The notes under the pieces were generated by a model, which made no database searches, had not been told where the DNA came from, and saw nothing but the letters and a program-made list of their open reading frames with translations. DNA of 64,000 bases from Anthopleura xanthogrammica (taxonomy: Eukaryota; Cnidaria; Anthozoa; Actiniaria; Actiniidae): assembly GCA_964019055.1 (NCBI GenBank), contig OZ025206.1, positions 1,551,001-1,615,000 on the forward strand. The letters are read 5' to 3'. The translations under genes were made by a program, and so were the position numbers. Shown here one piece after another: positions 25,746-37,700 of this stretch (its first letter is position 1; each line of letters begins with the position of its first letter).

Positions 25746-28700
25746 CTCCATTAATATCATCATCATCATCATCACCATCATGGCTCCATCAATATCATCA
25801 TCATCATCATCAGCATCAGCATGATCATCATCATCACCATCATCATCACCATCATGGCTCCATCAATATCATCATCATCACCATCATGGCTCAATCAATA
25901 TCATCATCATCACCATCATGGCTCAATCAATATCATCATCATCACCATCATGGCTCAATCAATATCATCATCATCACCATCATGGCTCAATCAATATCAT
26001 CATCATCACCATCATGGCTCAATCAATATCATCATCATCACCATCATGGCTCAATCAATATCATCATCATCACCATCATGGCTCAATCAATATCATCATC
26101 ACCATCATGGCTCAATTAATATCATCATCATCATCATCATCACCACCATGGCTCCATCAATATCATCATCATCATCATCATCACCACCATGGCTCCATCA
26201 ATATCATCATCATCATCATTATCATCACCATCAATATCATCATCACCATCATGGCTCCATCAATATCATCATCATCACCATCAATATCATCATCATGTAT
26301 CCTACTAGAATTTACTTATCAACAAAACTATTTTGTATTGAGTCGTATGGCTTAATTGTCTAATATAACTGTATCAATGTTCTTTCTTCAGGTGTATTGA
26401 GCTAGATTGTTGGGATGGACCCGGAGATGAACCTCAAATCACCCATGGCAACGCAATGTGTACCAAAATTTATTTCAAGGTGAACAGTCTGTTTAGTAAA
26501 ACAGATTTCGTTTGAAACATTTATAGCAATAATTCATGTGATGTAAGCCTTTGTCATTCATGTGCCAAATAGAGATGGATTAGCCAGTAAAACAAGGAAA
26601 CTTGTGAAGAGCTTTTGTGAAAACGGCATGTTAACATCACAATGCTGATCGCTATTTGGACAGGCACCCAGGTGGCATTCTCTCTGCTGCTGCAAACATT
26701 CCACTCGTGTCCTGTTCCCAAAGGACCAAGACCTTTTATCCTATACCATATAAAATTGATCGATTGATGGGTTTCTTTCAGGATGTTATTGAAGCCATTC
26801 GTGATACTGCATTCCTGACTTCTGATTATCCAGTCATATTATCTTTTGAAAATCACTGCAGGTAACTCGGTTTGTCTGTCTAAAAACGCCGTACCGGTAG
26901 TAATTTACAGTAATGTCAAGGTTTTGGTAGACGCTTTTTTAAATACGGCGCCAATGACGTCAAATGAGGATAGATCCTGGGATGTCCCTGATTTTGTGAG
27001 TGAAACCTTGTCGTTTTGACTCTGCCGAGTTCGTGTAAATTAACAGATTTTTTCAGATTTTTTCAAGTGGATTGCTGTTTTTAATTGATAAAAAGGCTCT
27101 CTGACCATCAGCCAGGTAAGAAATAGATATTAAGACGGGCCAATCCTTGTTTGACGTCATCGGTGCCATATTCGAAGAGGGTCTATTGTTGGCACATGAT
27201 TATGTTTTTGTGTGTGGCAATATTTTAAAATGCCTGGATTGTCTCAGTCATATGCATTTATTATATTTTTTTGGAACTAAATTTCTGGACGACTGTGTGA
27301 ACGAACGGACGGACAACGAACGGACGAACAAACGAACGCACGCATGAACGCACGAACGCACAAACGCACAAACGCACAAACGCACAAACGATGAATAAAA
27401 GGATGGATGGATGGGTGAATTTCTAAATAAATAAACTCATGGATGAGAATATCTCGTTTCAGCAAACAACAACAGTACAAGATGGCATGTTATTGTGTTG
27501 ACATTCTTGGTGATGCTCTTGTAACCAAACCACTTGATTCATGGCCTGTAAGTCTAAGTTTGCTACACATTCTTGATATATACTTAATGTGCAAGCTGTT
27601 TTTTTTAAATAAGTAGACATTTTTACAAGGACATCAAGAATATCATCTAAAAAAATTTAAACTAATAATGACAAGTGGTTACTAGTTAGGACTGCGTTGG
27701 TGCGTCAAATAAAAGTTATACATTTTTGAATTATTTAATTCCTTAGCTCGAAGAAGGGAGACCATTGCCTTCACCAAACCAATTGAAAGGAAAGATTTTG
27801 ATCAAAAACAAGAAACTTAAACCTGAACAAGAAGCAGAAGGAGAATCATATTATGGTAATATTAAAAATGTCATTTAGCCGGGGGAATGATATGCCAGGA
27901 TATTTATTTCTAGGAATCAAGGAATCTTATATTGTTATTTATTTTTTTCTCCAGATTTGAGCGATTTTGAGTCCATTTGTTCTACACTAAGGAGAGACAG
28001 CAGTGTGAAGGAAACAGCAATAGTGGATGACAACGTTGAGGAAAAGGACAGCAACAGCAACAGTAGTAGTACTGAGGAAACAGAAGAAACCAAAGCATTT
28101 TCATCCTTTTCAATTGGAGATAAACCTCTTTCACCAGTGGAATTGAAAGACATTTGGGAGTTCAGTAGTAAAGTTACGGCTGACATTATTCATGGTGCTG
28201 CAACAAAAGCATTGAATACAGATAAAACTGTCAATAACCTACGCTTGGAAAGTATCAAGCAATGTCATAGAGTATCACAATATTCCTATTTATTAAAAAA
28301 TGGACTAGAGGAAGACCAAACAGAAGAACAGAATTTAAATGGAACAGATAGTGAGAATATGGATATTTTTGATAAAGTTAGTAACTGTAGTTGTAGTGAT
28401 TGTGAAGCAGATCCTGAAACACGAACTCCTGCTAAAGAAAGAATGTATTGTATAAAATGTGGCCATTACGTTGTACATAAGAAAATCTCTGTGTCATCTA
28501 TGGATTCAAATTCAAGTGATGATTCCGATATTTCTACGTCTAGCTCAGATCAACCAAGTCCTGATGAACTTGTTGAGCCAAAGACTCCTACTGTAACTGT
28601 TATTATTGACGGCCATAATGATTTTGATACAGACAATAAGAGTGATGATGTGACACCAACACCTTCACCATATCCATCTCCTGCCACGACGCCCACGAGG

Positions 28701-31700
28701 GAAAGCATGTCAAATGTTGGGTTGACGTCAATCACGGAAGTATCAGATTCATGTGAAGTGAACGGCAATGTGGATATTGCAAATAATAATATTAATATCA
28801 GCAATAATTTCAAGTTTTCTGTTGAAACTAAAAGTACCTTCACTAATACAAGAAAGGATTCTGGTAATAAGAAACAAAATAGTCCTGTAAATACTTCAAC
28901 GAGTACTTCAACTAATGGGACGAAATCGTTTTCAACCTCCACAACTGTTTCTCATAGTTCAAGTATGGACTCAATGACATACGTTGAAAGGAAGGATTCC
29001 AACACTAGTATGTCTTCTGAGATGTTTCCGAGGAAAGAAAGTATTGCAAGCACTAATAGTATAGAATCAAATTGTGACGAGGATGAGGAACGGGATGTTG
29101 TTGGTCCATTTAAATATAAAAGGGACCTGGAAAAAACATTTGGTAGCTCCCTTAGGCTGAACATGATCACTAAAAAGGTAAGTACAATGTAGATTCTATT
29201 CCTTACGACTTGCCTAATGACCATTGTTTATGATGACTCAAAATTGATGGAAAATATCAAGAACCCAAACCCATATTATTTTAAAGAATTCTGGTAGGTT
29301 GTGATGAACAAAAATGAACAAAGATGCGGCAGTACATTATATCGGTTCATGGTCATTCTTGGTAACTGTAAAAACAAACCCCCCTAACGGACCTGCACAA
29401 GGAGCAACTGCCATTTACTGTAATTGTCATTTGATTTCTGAGGTAATAAGATTTGAACGTGTTTTATGTAGGGTTCAAGATCAGCGAGTTTAACCCCAGA
29501 GGAGGCAGACATATTAACGACATTGCAACCAAGCACCACTACTGGCAATATCAATCCATTTCTTTCTTCACTTGTCAACTACATTCAACCTGTTCCATTC
29601 CAAGGATTTGAAGAAGCCGAAGGTAAGGCACCCTGATGGTGCACTTCCAAATGAAATTTTCAAGAAGACCCTTTAAGATCGCGCATTTGCTTTTACAATA
29701 TTGCATGTAGATTAGTCAATAGTTTATTAAATTGCCAGCAAGGTTTTCAGAAGTGTTGCTGGAGGCTGATGCATATACATATAGAATGCTAATTATAAAT
29801 ATTTGTTTCAATATCCAGAGAAAAACCTGGCGTACCATATGTCTTCATTCAATGAATCTACAGGATTTCAGTTGGTGAAAACAACTCCGCAGGATTTTGT
29901 AAAGTATCCTTTATCACGTTTTCCTAAATTTTGGAGTTCGATGAAATAGTGCTATTATACCTTGATGCCTTGTGCTATTAGGCCTTGATCGATAATTCTC
30001 TCATAATTGCATTAGACTTTCTTCGATAAAAAAAACATAGTAAATCTTTTTCATTTACTAAGTCGAGAATAAGCTGCAAAGATTTTCTGATTAACAGGAT
30101 GCACCTGTAAAAGGTATTGCAAAGTTTTATACTGTTTCTTTAACCTGGTGTAAGGTATAACAAACGGCAGTTATCAAGAATCTACCCCAAAGGTAGTAGA
30201 GTGGATTCAAGTAACTACATGCCACAGGTAAGGGCCAAAAGGATTAGGACAAGAGATACCATAGTGCGTGACAATTTGTCATTAGTATGCCATCATCCCA
30301 TCATAGGTAATCATGTTGCAGAATGAAATGAGTCATCATGTTCCACCATGTCACCATGTGTCATCATCATGCTGCAGCATTCCACCATGTGTATGCATCA
30401 TGTTGCAGCATGACATCATGTGTCACCATCATGTTCCACCATGCCACCATGTGTCATCATCATGTTGCAGCATGACATCATGTGTCATCATGTGTTATCA
30501 TAATGTTCTAGCATGTCACCTTGTGTCATCATCATGTTGCCGCATGGCATGATGTGTCATCATCATGTTGCAGCATGTCATCATGTGTCATCATCATGTT
30601 GCAGCATGGCATCATGTGTCATCATTATGCTGAAGCATGCCACCATGTGTCATCATCATGTTGCACCATGTCACCATGTGTCATCATCATGTTGCAGCAT
30701 GACATGTGTCATCATCATGTTGCACCATGTCACCATGTATCATCATCATGTTGCAGCATGGCATCATGTGTCATCATGTGTCATCATCATGTTGCAGCAT
30801 GGCATCATGTGTCATCATCATGCTGCAGCATGCCACCATGTGTCATCATCATGTTGCACCATGTCACCATGTGTCATCATCATGTTGCAGCATGGCATCA
30901 TGTGTCATCATCATGTTCCACCATGCCACCATGTGTCACCATCATGTTGCCGCATGGCATGATGTGTCATCATCATGTTGCAGCATGGCATGATGTGTCA
31001 TTTTCATGTTGCTGCATGACATCATGTGTCATCATCATGTTGCAGCATGACATGTGTCATCATCATGTTGCAGCATGATATGTGTCATCATCATGTTGCA
31101 GCATGGCACCATGTGTCATCATCATGTTGCCACATGGCATCATGTGTCATCATCATGTTGCCGCATGGCATCATGTGTCATCATCATGTTGCAGCATGGT
31201 ACCATGTGTCATCTTCATATTGCACCATGTCACCATGTGTCATCATCATGTTGCAGCATGGCATCATGTGTCATCATCATGTTGCCGCATGACATCATGT
31301 GTCATCATCATGTTGCAGCATGACATCATGTGTCATCATCATGTTGCAGCATGGCACCATGTGTCATCATCATGTTGCAGCATGGCATCATGTGTCATAA
31401 TTATGTTGCAGCATGGCATCATGTATGATCATCATGTTGCAGCATGGCATCATGTGTCATCATCATGTTGCAGCATGACATCATGTGTCATCATCATGTT
31501 GCAGCATGGCATCATGTGTCATCATAATGTTGCAGCCTGGCACCATGTGTCATCATCATGTTGCCGCATGACATCATGTGTCATCATGTTGCAGCATGAC
31601 ATGTGTCATCATGTTGCAGCATGCCAATATGTGTCATCATCATGTTGCAGCATGGCATCATGTGTCATTATAATGTTGCAGCATGGCACCATGTGTCAGC

Positions 31701-34700
31701 ATCATGTTGCCGCATGACATCATGTGTCATCATGTTGCAGCATGACATCATGTGTCATCATCATGCTGCAGCATGGCATCATGTGTCATCATGTTGCAGC
31801 ATGGCATCATGTGTCATCATCATGCTGCAGCATGTCACCATGTGTCATCATCATGTTGCAGTATGGCATCATGTGTCATAATTATGTTGTACCATGCCAT
31901 GTATCATCATCATGTTGCAGCATGGCATTATATGTGTCATCATGTTGTACCATGCCATGTATCATCATCATGTTGCAGCATGCCACCATGTGTCATCATC
32001 ATGTTGCAGCATGGCATCATGTGTCATAATTATGTTGTACCATGCCATGTATCATCATCATGTTGCAGCATGCCACCATGTGTCATCATCATGTTGCAGC
32101 ATGGCATCATGTGTCATAATTATGTTGTACCATGCCATGTATCATCATCATGTTGCAGCATGGCATTATATGTGTCATCAGCATGTTGCAGCATGCCACC
32201 GTCTGCCATCTTCAATTATCAGAATGCCATCATTTGTTATCATCAAGTTGAATCATGCCATCAATCCATAATAAAATAACCAGATATTATAATTTGGCTA
32301 GATGGCTCCTTATTTATTTATTTTTCTAATTTTTCTTGTTGTTTTCACTAGGTGTTCTGGAATGTTGGTAGTCAAATGGTGTCACTAAATTTCCAAACCC
32401 CAGGTTAGAAGATGGATTAATCTTTCATCACGCATTGTTTCAGAGAAGAAGTTTATCCATATTAGTGAATCAAATGGAATGCCTAAAGTAATTTTTTTAT
32501 CTTTCTTTGTAGATTTGGCTTTTCAACTAAATGAGGGGAAGTTTGAACTGAATGCTGGATCTGGGTATGTTACATTTACATTTTCAATCACATGCTAGGC
32601 TACTTTAAATAGAATGAATGAAATCATTGAAAATAATTGGCCTTGCTTTTTGAGAGTGATACCTTGTAATCATTCTTGTGTAGTCAGACATGATCATTGG
32701 AAGGGTACATTCCTTCCTGGATGGTCCATCATAAAATTGTGAGGAAAGTCGTAATGAAGTTAACCTGGTATAAGAATGTTTGCTGTATTAATTGGAACCA
32801 TATTTTACTCACAGGTACATTTTGAAGCCAGATCTTATGAGAAGACAAGATAGAACATTTGATCCATTCACAGAGTCAGTGATTGATGGCTATGTTGCTG
32901 CATATGTTGCTGTTAAGGTACAAGATAGTGTTTGGATGATAACATTGCATAATTGCATTATTGAAGACAGAGAAAATGAGCATATGTATATATAGTTGTA
33001 GAGCAGGAATAAGCAGAACACAAGAGAAGTTTTAGGAGAAGCATAACACATAGCAGAAATCTCTTAAAGAGTGAGATTTATGACTCACAGTTATTTAACA
33101 GATAATTTTAATAATATATGGAACTATTGAGATAAGGCTTGGTGACGTTTTTGTCATTATCTGTCCAATATTTTTTCGCAGGATCACTTCATTTATTCAT
33201 GCTTATATTTCTACTAGGTTATCTCTGGTCAGTTCCTGTCAGACAAGAAGATCAGTACACTAGTAGAAGTGGACATGTATGGCCTCCCTACTGACACCCT
33301 GAGAAAAAAGTACAAAACTAAAACAGCTACAAGTAAAGGACTGAACACTGTATATGAAGAGGAAGAATTTGTCTTCAAAAGGGTAATAATTATTATGATA
33401 ATTATTTAATTTGTATGTTATGAGATGATAATAGAGCAGATCTTGGCATTTTTGAGTTTTGAGGTGAAGAAGATCTCACGCAATGTTGCTTGGTTCAAAT
33501 GTCATAATTATGCAATCAGAATTCACATCATTGCTATCTTTCTGCAGTGCAGATAAGCCATTAAAATGATGTTCATGTATCAGTTTATTAATAAGTAAAT
33601 CCCTGGCTTTTTACCTGTTCTTTAGGTTGTTTTACCAGAACTTGCTTTGCTAAGATTTGGTGTTGTGGATGACAATGACAAACTCCTTGCACAAAGAATA
33701 GTACCTCTTAGTGCATTACAGGCTGGTATGTACATTATAGAACATATATTTGCAGTTTTCCTCATTTTGTTTGTTTTTGATTACGAACTGTACTTTTACA
33801 GGATATAGACATGTGCCCCTCAGGACAGAGAGTTGTGTTTCTATTCCTCTTGGTACTCTGTTTATCCATCTTACTCTTAAAAGCTATGTACCAGAAGGAT
33901 ATGGAGGTAAGGATGAAAACTTATGCACAAGCATTAGAGGAAGGTTGCTCTACATGAATGTCTTCCAAAAATCCCATTTCCTATTTTGTTCCTTCATTGC
34001 AATAAACTGACCACAATTATGCATTCACAGCAATTGTCAACGAGTTGTCAGAACCAATCAAATACCAGTCTGCAGCAGAGAGGCGTGCATCACAAATGGT
34101 TGTCTTCGACATGGATGAGCCGGTAAGTATGAAATAATTATTTTAGCATCAACAATAATTTGACAAAAATGGATTCTGATTCAAACATCTTAACCATAAT
34201 AACATTTTTGTTTTCTTATTCTGTAGGATGAAGGGGATTTGCCTTCTTTCATCAAGAAGAGCAGTTCTGACACCACCCTTACCAAGATGAAATCTAACTC
34301 ATTATCATTGACATCGCTGAACAGTTCATCTTCAGGTGCACCACCTCAGTTCAACTCAAGACCAAGAGAATCCATTGTGACACTTAGTTATATGGGCTCC
34401 AGAACAGGATCAGAGCTGACCTTGACGGAGAGCAATGTTCCTAAGAAACGTAAGATCATACTTTCATCTCCATAGAAACCATACAAATTGAACTTGTAAT
34501 GAAAACCTACTCTTTGTTATGTTTATAGTTGATATGAAGTATGCTGCTATTAGTCTGGAAGAACTCAAAAAAGACAAGGTTTGTAGGGTAGACAGATGGA
34601 TAAAAGAGGGAAATAGATGGAAAGCAGGGCATAACAAAATGATAATTCGAGTTAGCAATCACCACTCGCCAATAATAACTGGGATTATAATAAGTTTTAC

Positions 34701-37700
34701 AAACTTGATTTCATGTGTGATTAGAGTACTAGTTGCCTGTTGGCTTTCAACTGTCTCAAATCAGACATACAAATAGGGAAGTTTAACCAATTTGGGAGTC
34801 AAGAGAGACATAGTGGTAGTGCACTTCACTTTGAGGAATTTTCTCAATAATTTTTTCAACTTTCTCCTCCTTTGCATTGCTAACCTTTTTGATCCCATTA
34901 AATGCCATAGATAAGGATCCACTTAGTGAAAATACCACTGCAAAATCCAATGAGATATTTATTTATAACATTACAATCATTGTGCGAGACTAAGACTACT
35001 TCTATCATGGCTTATTCTTTAGAATTACAGAAAAGTATTGAAAAGGCAACAGAAAGAAATTGAAACCTACCAGAAAAAGTACAACAAGGTGAGACACTAT
35101 TAAATTGTTATTCTAGCATTCATTTGGTGGTATCACTGTTTGGGGCAAGGGACGTGGGTCTTTGGTTCAGTCTTTAAACAACTGGGTAGTAGCTCTAGAA
35201 GCTTTTTCACAGTGGTTAGATGTGTCAGAACACTGTAGCACACTGCTTTGTTGCAGTGATGCAATTATGCCATTACTCTGAACTTCACACTTGTTTGACT
35301 TTTTCAACAGGAGAGAGTTGCAATGCAAAAGACACACACTTACGAATTAGAACAGCTTGTAACCAGTTTTGAGGACAGTAAGCAAGCAGCATACAAGACC
35401 TTTGAAAGAAATGCAAGGCGTGTTGGGTGAGTGCACAACATATCTTCTTCGAGTCAAAAAGGTTGTAGGAAGCAAGGATGGTGTACACTGCCTCTCACTG
35501 TGACCACTGTTCCATTCCTCTGACCCACTTTGTTCCTTGATTTGAGGATTTTTCTTTTCATGCTTCTTGTGTCCACCTCGAAAAATATATAGTTTCCTAG
35601 CCTGGAGCATTACCTTGCGGTCATGGCTGCCATGACAAAAGCCAAAAAAATCGATTTTCATTTGTAATATTGCTTCTTTTCAATTCTACTCAGTGATGAA
35701 AAGTCAACAGCCCTTAAAGCTGTGTATGACAAGAAGATTGCATACCAGAGCCAGATTCAGAGGGAAGAGGTAAAGACTTAATGCAGATTTTGTTGCACAT
35801 TTTAATGAGACCTAAATAGGCTTGAGACTGGTTTAATAAAAAAAACATACTTTACCTTTTTAGGCAAACAAGATTTTATCATCTCAAACACAAGAATGGA
35901 CAAAAATGATTGATAAACAGATTGATGAAGAGATTGAAGTCTATGAGAAACATGCAGACACAGTAAGTTACAAGTGTAGTATCAATGAGTACATGGTTGG
36001 TTAGGTGTCAGTGTGTGGTTGGTGAGGTGACAGTGAGTGGTTGGTGAGGTGACTGTGAGTGGTTGGTGGGGTGTCGGTGAGTGGTTGGTGAGGTGACTGT
36101 GAGTTGTTGGTGAGGTGTCAGTGAGTGGTTGGTGAGGTGTCAGTGAGTGGTTGGTGAGATGTCGCTAAGTAGTTGGTGAGGTGTCAGTGAGTGGTTGGTG
36201 AGGTGTCAGGGAGTGGTTGGTGGGGTGTCGGTGAGTGGTTGGTGAGGTGTCAGTGAGTGGTTGGTGAGGTGTCAGTGTGTTGTTGGTGAAGTTTCGGTGA
36301 GTGGTTGGTGAGGTGTCAGTGAGTGGTTGATGAGGTGTCAGTGAGTGATTGGTGAGGTGTCAGTGAGTGGTTGTTGAGGTGTCAAAGAGTGGTTGGTAAG
36401 GTGTTGGTGGGTGTTTGGTGAGGTGTCAGTAAGTAGTGAAGGGTTTGTAGGTGAGTGATTAGCAAATTATATAATATATTAGTGTGTGAGTGTGTGTTGG
36501 TGAGATGCTTGTAAATAATAATTTGTGTTTTCTCTAGTGTTTCTAAAGGCTATGCAGCCATCTTTGGATGATTGGGGGATTAATTAATAATCATTTTTGT
36601 TGGAACTTTAATCTGCAGTTAATAAGTGCTCTTAAATTGGCGATGGATGCATTGCATGAAACTCAGATCAAAGAAGCTACCATCAGACATGAGAGGTTTG
36701 TGATACTCTTGTAAAAGATAATTGCTAGTTTGATGAACTGACTTAGCTGTTTGATGCTTTTTAGGGATTGACCATTGAATTTGACCATTGACCATCATTT
36801 ATTAAGCACAGCAGTTTCCTGAATGTATTTTTTTCTCTGAAGATGATTGTGATAAATAGAAACATGCAGTCAAATCATTTGTGCATAAGTTATATATATG
36901 ATTCACGATGACATACAGTTGAATATGACACATGTTATGCATGTTTTGAACACCAGAGAAAACAGTGAAATCAAGAAAAAGCAAACCAAGCAGTCTATGG
37001 AATCTGCAAAGATCTTGGCTACTAGCAAAACCCTGACCAAAGAAGAGAGAGACAGGTGGGTTTTTATTCATGATTTTTCTTGAAAATGAAAACTGTTAAT
37101 TTTAGATTTATGCAATAGTCTTTGTTGAAAGTGAAATGCAAAAGACTTGCTTTCCAGGTTTTTGGGGTCCCTTTATTATTTTCATTATAAATAATGGCAG
37201 ATACCTAGATGAGTGGGATCCCTGTGTTATTCTTTTGAATCAGATTTTCAGATAAGAGGGGTTCCTGTGGTGTTGTCATTAGTGTTGATCCCTGGATGAG
37301 TGGGATTCCTGTGTTATCTGTTATTACCCAGATGAGTGGGATTCCTGTGGTGTTATAAATTGATTGCCCATTGGGCTGATTTTCCCCTAGATTTACAGGA
37401 TTCCTGTGGGTTTCTTTAGTGGGTCCCTGATCTACATAGACCCTGGATGATTGGGATCCCTGTGTTAATTATTATGTATTATGATTTTTGCAGAAGGCAA
37501 AGGGAACTGGATCGGCAAAATTTAAAAAGATTTTTTGATGAGCGAAAAAAGGTATGTGACTGTATGACTATGCATTCTAATGTGATGAAATGCTTAATAG
37601 GAAAGGCATTTGTATAACAGTTACCACAACTACAATCCCCTGTACACTTTTTTTGGTTCATTAACATATTGTTTTTTTAAGCAATGATAATAAAACAATA

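Noticed and set aside
25512..26363. Poly-His and Ser-rich frames up to 180 codons
   Set aside because: They lie wholly in the PLC-beta intron between exons 11 and 12 and come from CAT repeats.
31082..31717. 211-codon His/Cys/Ser-rich frame
   Set aside because: Product of the 31-bp minisatellite in PLC-beta intron 19.
30305..32230. CRISPR-like array
   Set aside because: Units are contiguous and near identical with no unique spacers, in an animal intron.
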